62,255 nt of DNA from FEN-1297 sp964498065. Its GTDB lineage: Bacteria; Bacteroidota; Ignavibacteria; Ignavibacteriales; Ignavibacteriaceae. The DNA is taken from positions 1-62,255 of the forward strand of contig CAZCFZ010000022.1 of assembly GCA_964498065.1 (NCBI GenBank), in the 5' to 3' direction. Both the position numbers and the translations under genes were made by a program. Each line of letters starts with the position of its first letter. Positions within the stretch are counted from its first letter, which is position 1. The notes under the pieces are model-generated. The model did not search any database. It saw only the letters and a program-made list of their open reading frames with translations, and was not told the origin of the DNA. Positions 36,287 through 45,272 of this stretch are shown here, in pieces.

Positions 36287-37510
36287 ATGAAAACACTCAT
36301 CAAAATAGCATGGAGAAATCTTTGGCGAAACCGCAGACGTACAATACTGACTGCGGCTTCGGTAGTCCTTGCAATTGTGCTGGCTTTATTTATGCGTTCA
36401 ATGCAGTTTGGTTCTTACGAACAAATGATCCAAGCCGGCGTTAATCAAGTTGGCTATCTCGAAATTCACAGCAAAGGATTTTGGAAAGATCAAAGTATAG
36501 ACAAAGCTTTTTTTGATGATAATAAAATCAATAGGACACTAAAGGACACTAAAGGCATTTCATTAGCTCTGCCGGAGCTTCAAACTTTTTCACTCGCTTC
36601 ATTTAAAACTCAAACAAAAGGCGTTATGGTTTCCGGTATTGATCCTAAAAAAGAAAATCTCCAAACAAAAATTGCAAGCAAAATTATAAAAGGTAATTAT
36701 CTTAGTAACGAAAGCGGTAATGTTTTAATCGGCGATAATTTAGCCCAGTATTTAAAAATAGGCGTCGGCGACAGCCTTGTTTTAATCGGGCAAGGTTTTA
36801 GGGGCGTTACGGCTTACGGTTTGTACAAAGTTTGCGGAATTTTTCATTTACCTTCTACAGAAATGAACGGCCAGCTTGTTTATATGAATCTAAATGACGC
36901 ACAATATTTTGTTTATCCTTATCAGCCAAGACTTTTAACGGCAATATCAATTTTCCCAACCGAACCGTCGCAATCAGATAACATTAAAGCAAGTTTGGAA
37001 AAACAAATCGGCAAAAATTATGAAGTAATAGGCTGGCAAAAAATGCTGTCCGATATGCTTCAAACAATTAAAGTTGATAATGTATCGGGACAGTTAATGT
37101 TATTTGTGCTATACATAATTGCTGCTTTTGGTATCTTCAGCACTATACTGATGATGACAATCGAAAGGAAAAAACAATTTGCAGTAATGATTTCAATCGG
37201 GATGCAGAGGAGAAAATTAATTTCAGTGAGCATTATTGAAACGTTTATAATTACATTGATAGGAATTATTATCGGATTAATTATTATAACTCCGGTTTTA
37301 GTTTACTTACATTTAAATCCAATTACTTTTACGGGTGGAATGGCAAAAATGTACGAAGAATTTAACATCGAGCCGATACTTCCGTTTTCAATAAAAGCTC
37401 CTATTTTTTTCAACCAGATTTTTATTGTGCTCGGACTTTCACTTTTGTCCGCACTTTATCCGATAATTTATATTTCAAAGTTTAATATTCTTAAAGCCTT
37501 TAGGCATTGA
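36287..37510 (+). CDS. MacB/LolC-type ABC transporter permease (FtsX family), first copy
   Basis: 407 residues: one N-terminal membrane helix (IAWRNLWRNRRRTILTAASVVLAIV), a large periplasmic MacB_PCD domain (about 55-245) and three C-terminal helices with the FtsX signature ERKKQFAVMISIGMQRRKLI. These permeases do not carry substrate across the membrane but push periplasmic substrates outward (mechanotransmission). The ATG at 36287 is preferred to an in-frame TTG two codons earlier. It pairs with the next gene to form a heterodimer. Confidence 0.9.
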   Translation: MKTLIKIAWRNLWRNRRRTILTAASVVLAIVLALFMRSMQFGSYEQMIQAGVNQVGYLEIHSKGFWKDQSIDKAFFDDNKINRTLKDTKGISLALPELQTFSLASFKTQTKGVMVSGIDPKKENLQTKIASKIIKGNYLSNESGNVLIGDNLAQYLKIGVGDSLVLIGQGFRGVTAYGLYKVCGIFHLPSTEMNGQLVYMNLNDAQYFVYPYQPRLLTAISIFPTEPSQSDNIKASLEKQIGKNYEVIGWQKMLSDMLQTIKVDNVSGQLMLFVLYIIAAFGIFSTILMMTIERKKQFAVMISIGMQRRKLISVSIIETFIITLIGIIIGLIIITPVLVYLHLNPITFTGGMAKMYEEFNIEPILPFSIKAPIFFNQIFIVLGLSLLSALYPIIYISKFNILKAFRH

Positions 37511-37520
37511 TGGTAAAATT

Positions 37521-38759
37521 ATGTTATCAAGAATAGCTTGGCGAAATATCTGGAGAAGTAAACTCAGAAGCATTATTATTATTGCATCGCTTACAATCGG
37601 AATTGTGGGTGCAATTGTAATGATTGGCTATATGATGGGTATGACGAACCAGCGAATAAATTCCGCAATAGCAAATGAAACTTCAAACATTCAAATTCAC
37701 AATCCTAAATTTTTACTCAACGAAGAGATTAAATATCTCATTCCTAACGCAGAAGAAATGATAAGTAAAATCAAAAATACTTCCGGCATAAAAGCAGTAA
37801 GTTTAAGATTGAAAGGTCCGGCTATGGCTGCTTCTGCAAGCGCCGGAGCAGGCATAACCATCAACGGTGTTGTCCCCGAAAACGAATTTCGCGTTAGTAA
37901 TTTACACAATCATATTGTTGAAGGTGTTTACCTGTCATCGAAACAAAAGCTTTCGGCCGTAATAGGCAAAAAACTTTCCGAAAAATTAAATCTTGGATTG
38001 TCCGATAAAATAATTATAACTCTAACGGATTCAAGCGGAAGCATAACAAGCGGTGCCTTTCAGATTGTAGGCATTTATAAAACTTCCAACGATCAATTTG
38101 ATCAAGCAAACGTTTTTATTAAGCGAGATGATCTTGCACGTTTAATCGGTTATCCGTCAAAAGATGGAAATGAAATTGCAATTTTGCTTTCAAATAATGA
38201 TCTGACAAATCAAATGCTGAGCAATCTGAAAACTACCTTTGCGCAAGAAATAAAAGACAAACAAATAATCATTCAAAGCTGGGAAGAAATTCAGCCACTG
38301 CTTCAATCAATGGTAGAAATGATGAACTTTTTCTCTTATTTATTTTTATTGATAATTCTTGTTGCACTTGCATTCGCAATAATAAACACAATGATGATGG
38401 CAATGATGGAAAGAACACGCGAAATAGGAATGTTAATGGCACTGGGTATGAATAAAATAAAAATTTCAAAAATGATTTTGCTGGAAACCTTGTATCTCTC
38501 TCTGCTCGGTGCTGTTGCCGGTTTGGTGACGAGTGTTTTAGTTGTCCAATATTATTCTGTGCGCGGACTCGATCTTTCTTCTTTTGCAAGCGGATTAAAT
38601 TCATTCGGCTACAGTTCAACAATTTATTTTAGTGTTAATCCCGAGTTTTATTTTGTAACTGTTATTGTAGTTGCGTTGTTTGCTCTTCTATCTGGAATTC
38701 CGGCTGCGTTAAAAGCTCTTAAGCTTCAGCCGGCAGAAGCAATAAGAAGAGATGAATAA
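37521..38759 (+). CDS. MacB/LolC-type ABC transporter permease (FtsX family), second copy
   Basis: 412 residues with the same four-helix layout as its neighbour: IAWRNIWRSKLRSIIIIASL at the start, periplasmic domain about 45-265, and three C-terminal helices with MERTREIGMLMALGMNKIKI. The two permeases differ enough to be old paralogues. It starts 10 bases after the first permease gene and is followed by the ATPase gene, giving a complete two-permease, one-ATPase exporter. Confidence 0.91.
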   Translation: MLSRIAWRNIWRSKLRSIIIIASLTIGIVGAIVMIGYMMGMTNQRINSAIANETSNIQIHNPKFLLNEEIKYLIPNAEEMISKIKNTSGIKAVSLRLKGPAMAASASAGAGITINGVVPENEFRVSNLHNHIVEGVYLSSKQKLSAVIGKKLSEKLNLGLSDKIIITLTDSSGSITSGAFQIVGIYKTSNDQFDQANVFIKRDDLARLIGYPSKDGNEIAILLSNNDLTNQMLSNLKTTFAQEIKDKQIIIQSWEEIQPLLQSMVEMMNFFSYLFLLIILVALAFAIINTMMMAMMERTREIGMLMALGMNKIKISKMILLETLYLSLLGAVAGLVTSVLVVQYYSVRGLDLSSFASGLNSFGYSSTIYFSVNPEFYFVTVIVVALFALLSGIPAALKALKLQPAEAIRRDE

Positions 38760-38806
38760 TTTATAAATTATTTAAGAATTGAATTAAAAATTGAATGGAA
38801 AATTTC

Positions 38807-39496
38807 ATGGCAATAATAGAAGTAAAAGACGTTTATAAAATCTATGATGAAACAAGCATTCCAGTTAACGCGGTAAACGGAATTAATTTGAAAATTGAAC
38901 AAGGTGAATTCACTGCGATAGTGGGGCCTTCCGGTTCCGGTAAAACAACTTTGCTTAATCTGATTGGCGGTTTGGATCTTCCTACAAGGGGAGATATTAT
39001 TATAGAAAAAACAAATTTAAAAGACCTGAATTCGCGACAGCTAATTGATTTTCGCTTAAATAATATTGGATTTGTTTTTCAAGCATACAATTTGATTCCT
39101 GTTTTAACTGCAAAGGAGAATACTGAATTTATTATGGTTTTGCAAAACCGTCCGAAAGAAGAACGCGAAAAGAAAGTAAAAGAGCTTTTAGAAATTGTCG
39201 GGATAGGTGATAAAATGGATCATAAGCCGGGGCAACTCTCCGGTGGGCAGCAGCAGCGTGTCGCGGTTGCAAGAGCCTTGGCTTCGCAGCCTAAATATAT
39301 TATTGCAGATGAACCAACAGCAAATCTCGATTCCACTGCAACAAACGAACTACTCGACCTGATGCTTGAGATGAATAAGAAATTTAACACAACATTTATT
39401 TTTGCCACGCACGATCAGCGTGTTATGGATAAAGCAAGAAGAATTGTTACAGTTGAAGACGGCAAAGTATTAAAAGATCAAATGTTTGATAGATAA
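38807..39496 (+). CDS. MacB/LolD-type ABC transporter ATP-binding protein
   Basis: 229 residues. Walker A is GPSGSGKTT (40-48), followed by Q-loop VFQAYNLIPVL, signature LSGGQQQRVAVARAL, Walker B YIIADEPTANLD and the switch histidine in FATHDQRV. This is the LolD/MacB branch, partnered with FtsX-type permeases. I use the ATG at 38807; an in-frame ATG four codons upstream is an alternative and neither has a strong ribosome binding site. Confidence 0.95.
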   Translation: MAIIEVKDVYKIYDETSIPVNAVNGINLKIEQGEFTAIVGPSGSGKTTLLNLIGGLDLPTRGDIIIEKTNLKDLNSRQLIDFRLNNIGFVFQAYNLIPVLTAKENTEFIMVLQNRPKEEREKKVKELLEIVGIGDKMDHKPGQLSGGQQQRVAVARALASQPKYIIADEPTANLDSTATNELLDLMLEMNKKFNTTFIFATHDQRVMDKARRIVTVEDGKVLKDQMFDR

Positions 39497-39513
39497 AAAT
39501 ATTATATGAATTT

Positions 39514-40803
39514 ATGAATAATCTCAAAAAAATATTTTATCGAGAATTAAAATTCTACAAAATATTTTTTCTGATATTTCCTTTCTTACTGATTAAAAAC
39601 ATAAACGCACAGGAGAGTAATTTTTCTTACACTTCTTATATCGAATATTTGAACAATACTTGGGTTACTTCCGGCGATATTTATAAACAGCACGGAATTA
39701 ACAATTGGCTTAGTCAATCGGAAATTTATAACCGCATTAATTTAAGCTACAATCCAACGAATATTATACAGGTAAAAATCGGGTTGAGAAATATTTTTAA
39801 TTTTGGTCCCACAATCGCCGCATACAATAATATATTTGCTTTAGCTGGAATTAATTACAATATGGTTTCCACTTCCGATAATGGGTTATTCAATCTTACT
39901 TATAAAATTGCGGATAATAATTCTTATGTTCTTTATTCAAACTTTGACCGTGCAAATATCAGCTTGACGTTAAATAGCTTTCAAGTTACAGTTGGAAGGC
40001 AGCGAATTAATTGGAGCATAAACACAGTTTGGAATCCGAATGATATTTTTAATTCTTATAATTATTTTGAATTTAATTATCCGGAAAAACCAGGAAGCGA
40101 TGCAATTTTATTACAATATTATACCGGGAATTTCTCTTCGTTTCAGCTTGCTGCAAAAGTAGGAAGAGTACAAAACTATACTTCATCCGGAATACATGGT
40201 GTAAAAAAAGTTACTGCAGCATTGTTATACAGCTTTAACGAATGGAATTATGACTTCCAGTTTTTCGGCGGAGCGATGGAAGACGATTATACTGCGGGCG
40301 GTGGCTGGTCCGGTTCAATTGGAGGTGCGGGTTTTACCGGCGAAATCTCATGGTTCAGGAATAAAAAAGATTTTGCAAACAGTAATAATGTTGTTGTGGC
40401 TTCATCTTCTGCGAACTATACTTTTCAAAATAGTTTGTTCATAAATTTTTCTTTTATTTATAACAGCAACGGAAGTACCGGACTTGCAAATGCAGGCTAT
40501 GGAAATACTGTTGCATCGTTGACGAATATTTTTCAAACTAATTTAAATGCAAAAAATCTTACCCGTTCACGGTTGGATTTATTCGGAGAAGTTTCTTATG
40601 CCGCAACACCATTAATAAATCTTGATCTTGCTGCAATTTATAACCCGTGGGATAAATCAGTTTATGTAGGACCTACTGCAGATTTTAGTTTAACGGAAAA
40701 CATAACACTAAAAATAATCGGACAATTGTTTTGGGGAAAAGCATTTGCCGAGTTTGGAGACATAGGGCAAATGTATTTTCTTGATTTAAAGTGGACGTTT
40801 TAA
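39514..40803 (+). CDS. Outer-membrane beta-barrel protein of the ABC-export operon
   Basis: 429 residues. After a basic N terminus comes a signal-like hydrophobic stretch (IFFLIFPFLLIKNINAQ), then alternating beta-strands to the end. The last strand MYFLDLKWTF ends in Phe, the usual C-terminal signature of barrel proteins. Motifs such as LTVGRQRINWSINTVWNPNDIF recall DUF1302/porin-like 'capsule' barrels. It is the last intact gene of the TetR operon and may accept whatever the ABC and LolA-like proteins move. A homologous 3' fragment follows it. Confidence 0.75.
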   Translation: MNNLKKIFYRELKFYKIFFLIFPFLLIKNINAQESNFSYTSYIEYLNNTWVTSGDIYKQHGINNWLSQSEIYNRINLSYNPTNIIQVKIGLRNIFNFGPTIAAYNNIFALAGINYNMVSTSDNGLFNLTYKIADNNSYVLYSNFDRANISLTLNSFQVTVGRQRINWSINTVWNPNDIFNSYNYFEFNYPEKPGSDAILLQYYTGNFSSFQLAAKVGRVQNYTSSGIHGVKKVTAALLYSFNEWNYDFQFFGGAMEDDYTAGGGWSGSIGGAGFTGEISWFRNKKDFANSNNVVVASSSANYTFQNSLFINFSFIYNSNGSTGLANAGYGNTVASLTNIFQTNLNAKNLTRSRLDLFGEVSYAATPLINLDLAAIYNPWDKSVYVGPTADFSLTENITLKIIGQLFWGKAFAEFGDIGQMYFLDLKWTF

Positions 40804-40804
40804 T

Positions 40805-41131
40805 TATTCTCTAAAACACTTTAATGGTGAGGGAACAGCTAATAAATTTGATTATGATTTACTCGGAATTTACAGCGGCAAAATAATTAATTTAAGCAAA
40901 AATTATCTTATAATTAGCGGCAGCTACCAATATACTCCGTTGTTAACATTTACACTTGCAAATAACTGGAATCTTAATGACGGCAGCGGGTATGTAAACT
41001 TAACGGCTGCATATTCTGTTTCCGACAATGCAACAGTTACTGCCGGTGCATTTATAAGATACGGAAACCAATTTACCGAGTACTGGTATTATCCTGATTC
41101 ATATTACCTTGAGGCTCAATTGTTTTTTTAA
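40805..41131 (+). pseudogene. 3' remnant of a tandem paralogue of the barrel gene
   Basis: An open frame without start codon begins just after the barrel gene's stop and encodes about 108 residues ending in YYLEAQLFF. Its last 80 residues align with the last 80 of the upstream barrel: SGSYQYTPLLTFTLA against GEVSYAATPLINLDLA, and AYSVSDNATVTAGAFI against DFSLTENITLKIIGQL. The 5' part of this second copy is missing. A one-base deletion in the TTTT at 40798-40801 would fuse it to the upstream frame, but that would place a second barrel end after the first. Confidence 0.65.
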
Positions 41132-42029
41132 TTTGTTCCAAACGCTGCAAGTACGCTCCGCTTTTTACAATCGCTACACCTATAAAAATGACTACTGCTG
41201 CCAAAACTATAAACCAGTTCATCTCTTCGCCTAAAATTAGCCAGCCCAGAAAAAGGGCAATAACCGGATTTACATATGTATAAGTTGAAACGAAAGAAAT
41301 GGGTAGGTGTGTTAATGCATAAATATATGAGGTATAACCTACTATTGATCCGAATAAGATCAGGTAAATAAATGCAATAAAACTACTTTCATCGAAGGAA
41401 AATTTTGAAGCTTCTCCCAATAGTAATCCGATAGTAACCTGAAATATACCTGCAATTATCATTTGAATTGCTGCACCCAGTAACGCATCTACTTTTACCT
41501 TTTTGTATTTTGAATATACCGATCCGAACGACCATGAAACTACAAGAAAAAACAGGGCTATGATTCCGGTTATATATGAGCTGTTCATTAAGACCTTCAA
41601 ATCATGACCGATAATCAGAAAGACGCCGGATAAACCTAAAAACAAACCAAATACAATTTTTAAATTTAATTTCGGACCGGAAGGTAAAACAGATTCCATT
41701 CCAACCATCCAGAACGGAATAGTTGTAATAAACAGAGAAGAAATACCGCTGGGAACATATTGTTCGGCAAAATTTAAAAGTCCGTTTCCTATTCCTATTA
41801 AACAAACAGCTACAACGGCTAAGTTTAATAAATCTTTTAACCCGGGAAATTTCTTTCCTTTAATTATAAGGAATGTAAAGAATAAAGAACCTGCTGCCAG
41901 CCATCTAAATCCTCCGAATAAAAATGGAGGGACATGGGAAACTCCTATTCTGATAGCAAGGTAAGTCGTACCCCAAAATACACATACGCTTATATAAGCC
42001 AGATATGCTTTAAAATTTTCCTTCGGCAT
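41073..42029 (-). CDS. EamA-family (DMT superfamily) transporter, first copy
   Basis: 318 residues, ten membrane helices arranged as two EamA repeats (about 8-140 and 155-295). Typical matches are YISVCVFWGTTYLAIRIG and LTHLPISFVSTYTYVNPVIALFLGWLILGE. Such proteins export metabolites or amino acids. The stop at 41073 lies inside the barrel-gene remnant on the other strand, and the last residues (QGNMNQDNTSTR) are antisense to it, so the present C terminus may be a by-product of the same deletion. Confidence 0.88.
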   Translation of the reverse strand: MPKENFKAYLAYISVCVFWGTTYLAIRIGVSHVPPFLFGGFRWLAAGSLFFTFLIIKGKKFPGLKDLLNLAVVAVCLIGIGNGLLNFAEQYVPSGISSLFITTIPFWMVGMESVLPSGPKLNLKIVFGLFLGLSGVFLIIGHDLKVLMNSSYITGIIALFFLVVSWSFGSVYSKYKKVKVDALLGAAIQMIIAGIFQVTIGLLLGEASKFSFDESSFIAFIYLILFGSIVGYTSYIYALTHLPISFVSTYTYVNPVIALFLGWLILGEEMNWFIVLAAVVIFIGVAIVKSGAYLQRLEQIKKTIEPQGNMNQDNTSTR

Positions 42030-42328
42030 CTTTAAATTTTAGTTGAAAAATGTAGATGAAAATATAAAGAATAATAATTTAAACATTAAATATTATCTGA
42101 AATTAACCCGGGCGGTTAAAAATATTTTATAATAGATAACATTTTTTAATGAATGCAGATGCGCCTTTTCGCCGTGCTTTTCTGTTTGATAGGTTAATAA
42201 AATAAATCATTAATTTTAAGTAATAATAACCTTTCTTTTTCTTTAACCTTTCCCTAATTTTGTTGTGCAAAAAAGGGATTTTTCTATTTAATTATTAAGT
42301 ATAATTTTAAAAGAATTAGGAGATAATA
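42030..42328. promoter_or_regulatory. Divergent control region between the EamA and enolase genes
   Basis: The 299-base gap has no ORF. TATAAT at 42300-42305 is a perfect -10, 24 bases before the enolase ATG, though the -35 is poor. TTAACC (42103-42108) and GGTTAA (42114-42119) form a 6-bp hairpin around CGGGC. Confidence 0.35.
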
Positions 42329-43621
42329 ATGACAACTATAGTTGATGTTTTAGGAAGAGAAATATTGGACTCGAGAGGTAATCCTACACTTGAAGTTGAA
42401 GTACTTTTAGAAAGTGGAATTATCGGAAGAGCAGCGGTACCAAGCGGGGCATCCACAGGCGAACATGAAGCCGTTGAGTTAAGAGACGGGGATAAAACCA
42501 GGTATAACGGTAAAGGTGTTACAAAAGCAGTTGATAATGTTAATGATAAAATTGCCGACGAATTAATCGACTTCGATGCAGTTGATCAGGTAGCCATTGA
42601 TCAATTGTTAATCTCTCTTGATGGAACACCAAACAAAGCAGTACTAGGTGCAAACGCTATTTTAGGTGTTTCCCTTGCTTGTGCAAAAGCTGCAGCGGAA
42701 ACATTAGGCCTCCCGCTATATCGTTATATCGGCGGAACTAATGCAAGAACTTTACCTGTGCCGATGATGAATATTCTTAACGGCGGCAAGCATGCAGATA
42801 ACAACGTAGATTTCCAGGAATTTATGATTATGCCGGTTGGTGCACCTAATTTTAAGGAAGCATTAAGGATGGGCGCTGAAACATTTCATGCATTAAAATC
42901 CGTTTTAAGTAAAAAAGGTTATAATACTGCTGTTGGCGATGAAGGCGGATTTGCACCAAATTTAAAATCGAATGATGAAGCTATAGAAGTAATTCTGGAA
43001 GCTATAAACAAAGCAGGCTATAAACCCGGGACTGAAATTGCGTTAGCTTTAGATCCTGCCTCAAGCGAATTTTTTTCAAAAGAAAAAAATGTTTACCAAT
43101 TCTTTAAATCAGATAAGTCGGAAAAAACCTCCGCACAAATGGTAGATTATTACAAAAACTGGATTGACAAATATCCTATAGTTTCAATTGAAGACGGACT
43201 AGCTGAAGATGATTGGGACGGCTGGCAGCTTATGACTGAAAAGCTTGGAAATAAAATACAGTTAGTCGGCGATGATATTTTTGTAACCAATACGGAAAGA
43301 CTTGAACGGGGGATTGAAAAAGGAGTTGCTAATTCAATTCTGATTAAAGTAAATCAAATTGGTACACTAACCGAAACTTTAGATGCAATTGAAATGGCAA
43401 AGAAAGCAGGTTACACAAATGTAATCAGTCATCGTTCCGGTGAAACGGAAGATACCACAATTGCTGATATTGCCGTTGCAACAAATGCCGGACAAATAAA
43501 AACCGGTTCATTATCCAGAACCGACAGAATTGCAAAATATAATCAATTACTTAGAATAGAAGAAGAATTGGATACAACAGCAATCTTTTTAGGACTCGCT
43601 GCTACTAATTATACTGCTTAA
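42329..43621 (+). CDS. eno: Enolase (phosphopyruvate hydratase)
   Basis: 430 residues, full length. Signature segments are all present: ILDSRGNPTLEVEV, GAILGVSLACAKAAAETL-type helix, metal ligands in LALDPASSEF, SIEDGLAEDDWDGW and LVGDDIFVTN, and the catalytic region SILIKVNQIGTLTETL and SHRSGETEDTTIAD. The enzyme converts 2-phosphoglycerate to phosphoenolpyruvate in glycolysis and gluconeogenesis. AGGAG stands 8 bases before the ATG. It appears monocistronic, with a hairpin after the stop. Confidence 0.98.
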   Translation: MTTIVDVLGREILDSRGNPTLEVEVLLESGIIGRAAVPSGASTGEHEAVELRDGDKTRYNGKGVTKAVDNVNDKIADELIDFDAVDQVAIDQLLISLDGTPNKAVLGANAILGVSLACAKAAAETLGLPLYRYIGGTNARTLPVPMMNILNGGKHADNNVDFQEFMIMPVGAPNFKEALRMGAETFHALKSVLSKKGYNTAVGDEGGFAPNLKSNDEAIEVILEAINKAGYKPGTEIALALDPASSEFFSKEKNVYQFFKSDKSEKTSAQMVDYYKNWIDKYPIVSIEDGLAEDDWDGWQLMTEKLGNKIQLVGDDIFVTNTERLERGIEKGVANSILIKVNQIGTLTETLDAIEMAKKAGYTNVISHRSGETEDTTIADIAVATNAGQIKTGSLSRTDRIAKYNQLLRIEEELDTTAIFLGLAATNYTA

Positions 43622-43634
43622 CCACTTAAATAAA

Positions 43635-43663
43635 TGATCCGGTTTCTTTTGGAAACCGGATCA
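43635..43663 (+). terminator. Hairpin terminator after enolase
   Basis: A perfect 12-bp stem TGATCCGGTTTC/GAAACCGGATCA with a 5-base loop begins 13 bases after the stop. The following AATTCATTGTTT is only weakly T-rich, so it may also act as an RNA 3'-end stabiliser. Confidence 0.7.
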
Positions 43664-43820
43664 AATTCATTGTTTAATTTCCAAGTTTGACGTTGAATAT
43701 TTGCATACCGATTTTCTCATTTAAATAAAAATTTTTTTTCTTTTAATCTTTATTTAATTTTTATTATCAAATAATATTAATAAATATTTTTATTCTTTTT
43801 TATCTCAAAGCTTAATTCTT

Positions 43821-44711
43821 ATGGCATATCTTGGTGAACTAAGTGCTTTATTAGCTGCTCTCTGCTGGTCCGGTTCTTCATTTGCATTTTCTTCGGCCTC
43901 AAAAAGCATAGGCCCTTTGCAGCTTAATATTAATCGTATGATTCTTGCGGTGATTTTTCTATTCTTTACTATTTTAATTTTTGATATTAAAGTTAACCTT
44001 TCATCATTTCAACTGACACATTTAATTTTAAGTGGTGCTTTCGGACTGGTATTTGGTGATACTTTTCTATTTAAAGCATACCAACATATAGGTGCACGTA
44101 TAAGTATGCTGCTTATGTCTGTCTCTCCTATTTTAAGTGCTCTTCTGGCTTATTTATTTTTAAATGAAATTATAACAACATGGGGAATTATAGGGATGAC
44201 AATTACTATTGCCGGAGTATCACTTGTTATATTCGAAAGAAGCGAAATTCCTTCCACAAAATATAAGATAAGTAAAGTCGGGATTTTTTATGGACTTTTG
44301 GGAGCTTTGGGTCAGTCCGTTGGATTGATTTTTGCTAAATATGCCTTTAATGCAGGAGAAATAAACGGATTTGTTGCAACTTTTATAAGATTACTTTCTG
44401 CTGTTTTACTAATGCTTCCTGTTGCAATAATAATAAAGAGATACAAGAATCCTGTGAGATTATTCGCAAATGACTTGAAAGCACTTAGATCTACACTGAC
44501 CGGAACCATACTTGGACCTTATTTCGGTATTACTTTCAGCTTAGTTGCAATAGAAAATGCAAAAGTAGGAATAGCTGCCACTTTAATGTCTACCGTTCCA
44601 ATTTTGATGCTTCCAATAGCTAGATATGTCTTCAAAGAAAAGCTAAATTGGCGAGCAGTTGGAGGAGCTATTCTTGCTGTCGGGGGAATTGCAATTTTAT
44701 TTTTAAGATAG
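43821..44711 (+). CDS. EamA-family (DMT superfamily) transporter, second copy
   Basis: 296 residues, ten helices in two EamA repeats (LGELSALLAALCWSGSSFAF at the start; GIFYGLLGALGQSVGLIFAKYAF opens the second). FGDTFLFKAYQHIGARISMLLMSVSPILSALLAY is typical of the family. It is not closely similar to the EamA gene 2 kb upstream. Substrate unknown. It converges with the macrodomain gene, 4 bases apart. Confidence 0.9.
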   Translation: MAYLGELSALLAALCWSGSSFAFSSASKSIGPLQLNINRMILAVIFLFFTILIFDIKVNLSSFQLTHLILSGAFGLVFGDTFLFKAYQHIGARISMLLMSVSPILSALLAYLFLNEIITTWGIIGMTITIAGVSLVIFERSEIPSTKYKISKVGIFYGLLGALGQSVGLIFAKYAFNAGEINGFVATFIRLLSAVLLMLPVAIIIKRYKNPVRLFANDLKALRSTLTGTILGPYFGITFSLVAIENAKVGIAATLMSTVPILMLPIARYVFKEKLNWRAVGGAILAVGGIAILFLR

Positions 44712-44715
44712 TTAT

Positions 44716-45237
44716 TTAATTAACCGGCAAGTCCTCAATTTCTTTTTTGTAAACATTGAAAGTTTCGCTGTCATAACAAACAAAAGTTACTTTTTCTATT
44801 GAAGCATTTGTTTTTAGAAAGTTAATTGTTTCTGTTATTGCTATTCTGGAAGCTCTTTCAAGGGGGAATGAGTAAATGCCCGTACTTATTGCAGGAAATG
44901 CTATGGTTTTAATTTCGTTTTCAACTGCGAGTTTAAGCGAATTTTTATAACAGCTAGCCAGCAAGTTATCTTCATTCCGATCGCCGCCTCTCCAAACAGG
45001 GCCAACCGTATGAATAATGAATTTCGCAGACAGCTTAAACCCTGGGGTAATTCTTGCTTCGCCGGTTGGGCAGCCGTCCAACTTTCTGCAGAAATCTAAT
45101 AATTCTCGACCCGCAGCCCTGTGTATTGCACCGTCAACACCGCCGCCGCCAAGCAAGGAAGAATTGGCGGCATTGACAATTGCATCAACTTTCAATCCGG
45201 TGATATCGCCTTGATATATTTCTATTTTTTCGTTCAA
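44716..45237 (-). CDS. Macrodomain protein (O-acetyl-ADP-ribose deacetylase type)
   Basis: 173 residues forming a single macrodomain. Catalytic motifs NAANSSLLGGGGVDGAIHRAAG (with Asn22/Asn25 and Asp35) and the phosphate-binding loop AFPAISTGIYSFPLERA are intact, as in the MacroD/YmdB branch that hydrolyses O-acetyl-ADP-ribose or removes mono-ADP-ribose from proteins. The second half of the substrate loop, GPVWRGGDRNEDNLL, is also standard. It is probably monocistronic, next to but not part of the redox-signalling cluster. Confidence 0.93.
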   Translation of the reverse strand: MNEKIEIYQGDITGLKVDAIVNAANSSLLGGGGVDGAIHRAAGRELLDFCRKLDGCPTGEARITPGFKLSAKFIIHTVGPVWRGGDRNEDNLLASCYKNSLKLAVENEIKTIAFPAISTGIYSFPLERASRIAITETINFLKTNASIEKVTFVCYDSETFNVYKKEIEDLPVN

Positions 45238-45272
45238 TGATAGTATTTTTAATAATTTTATTCCGTCAAAAG

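Noticed and set aside
40804..41131. An independent small gene from the ATG at 40940.
   Set aside because: The frame is open and homologous to the upstream barrel well before that ATG, so the ATG is internal to a gene remnant.
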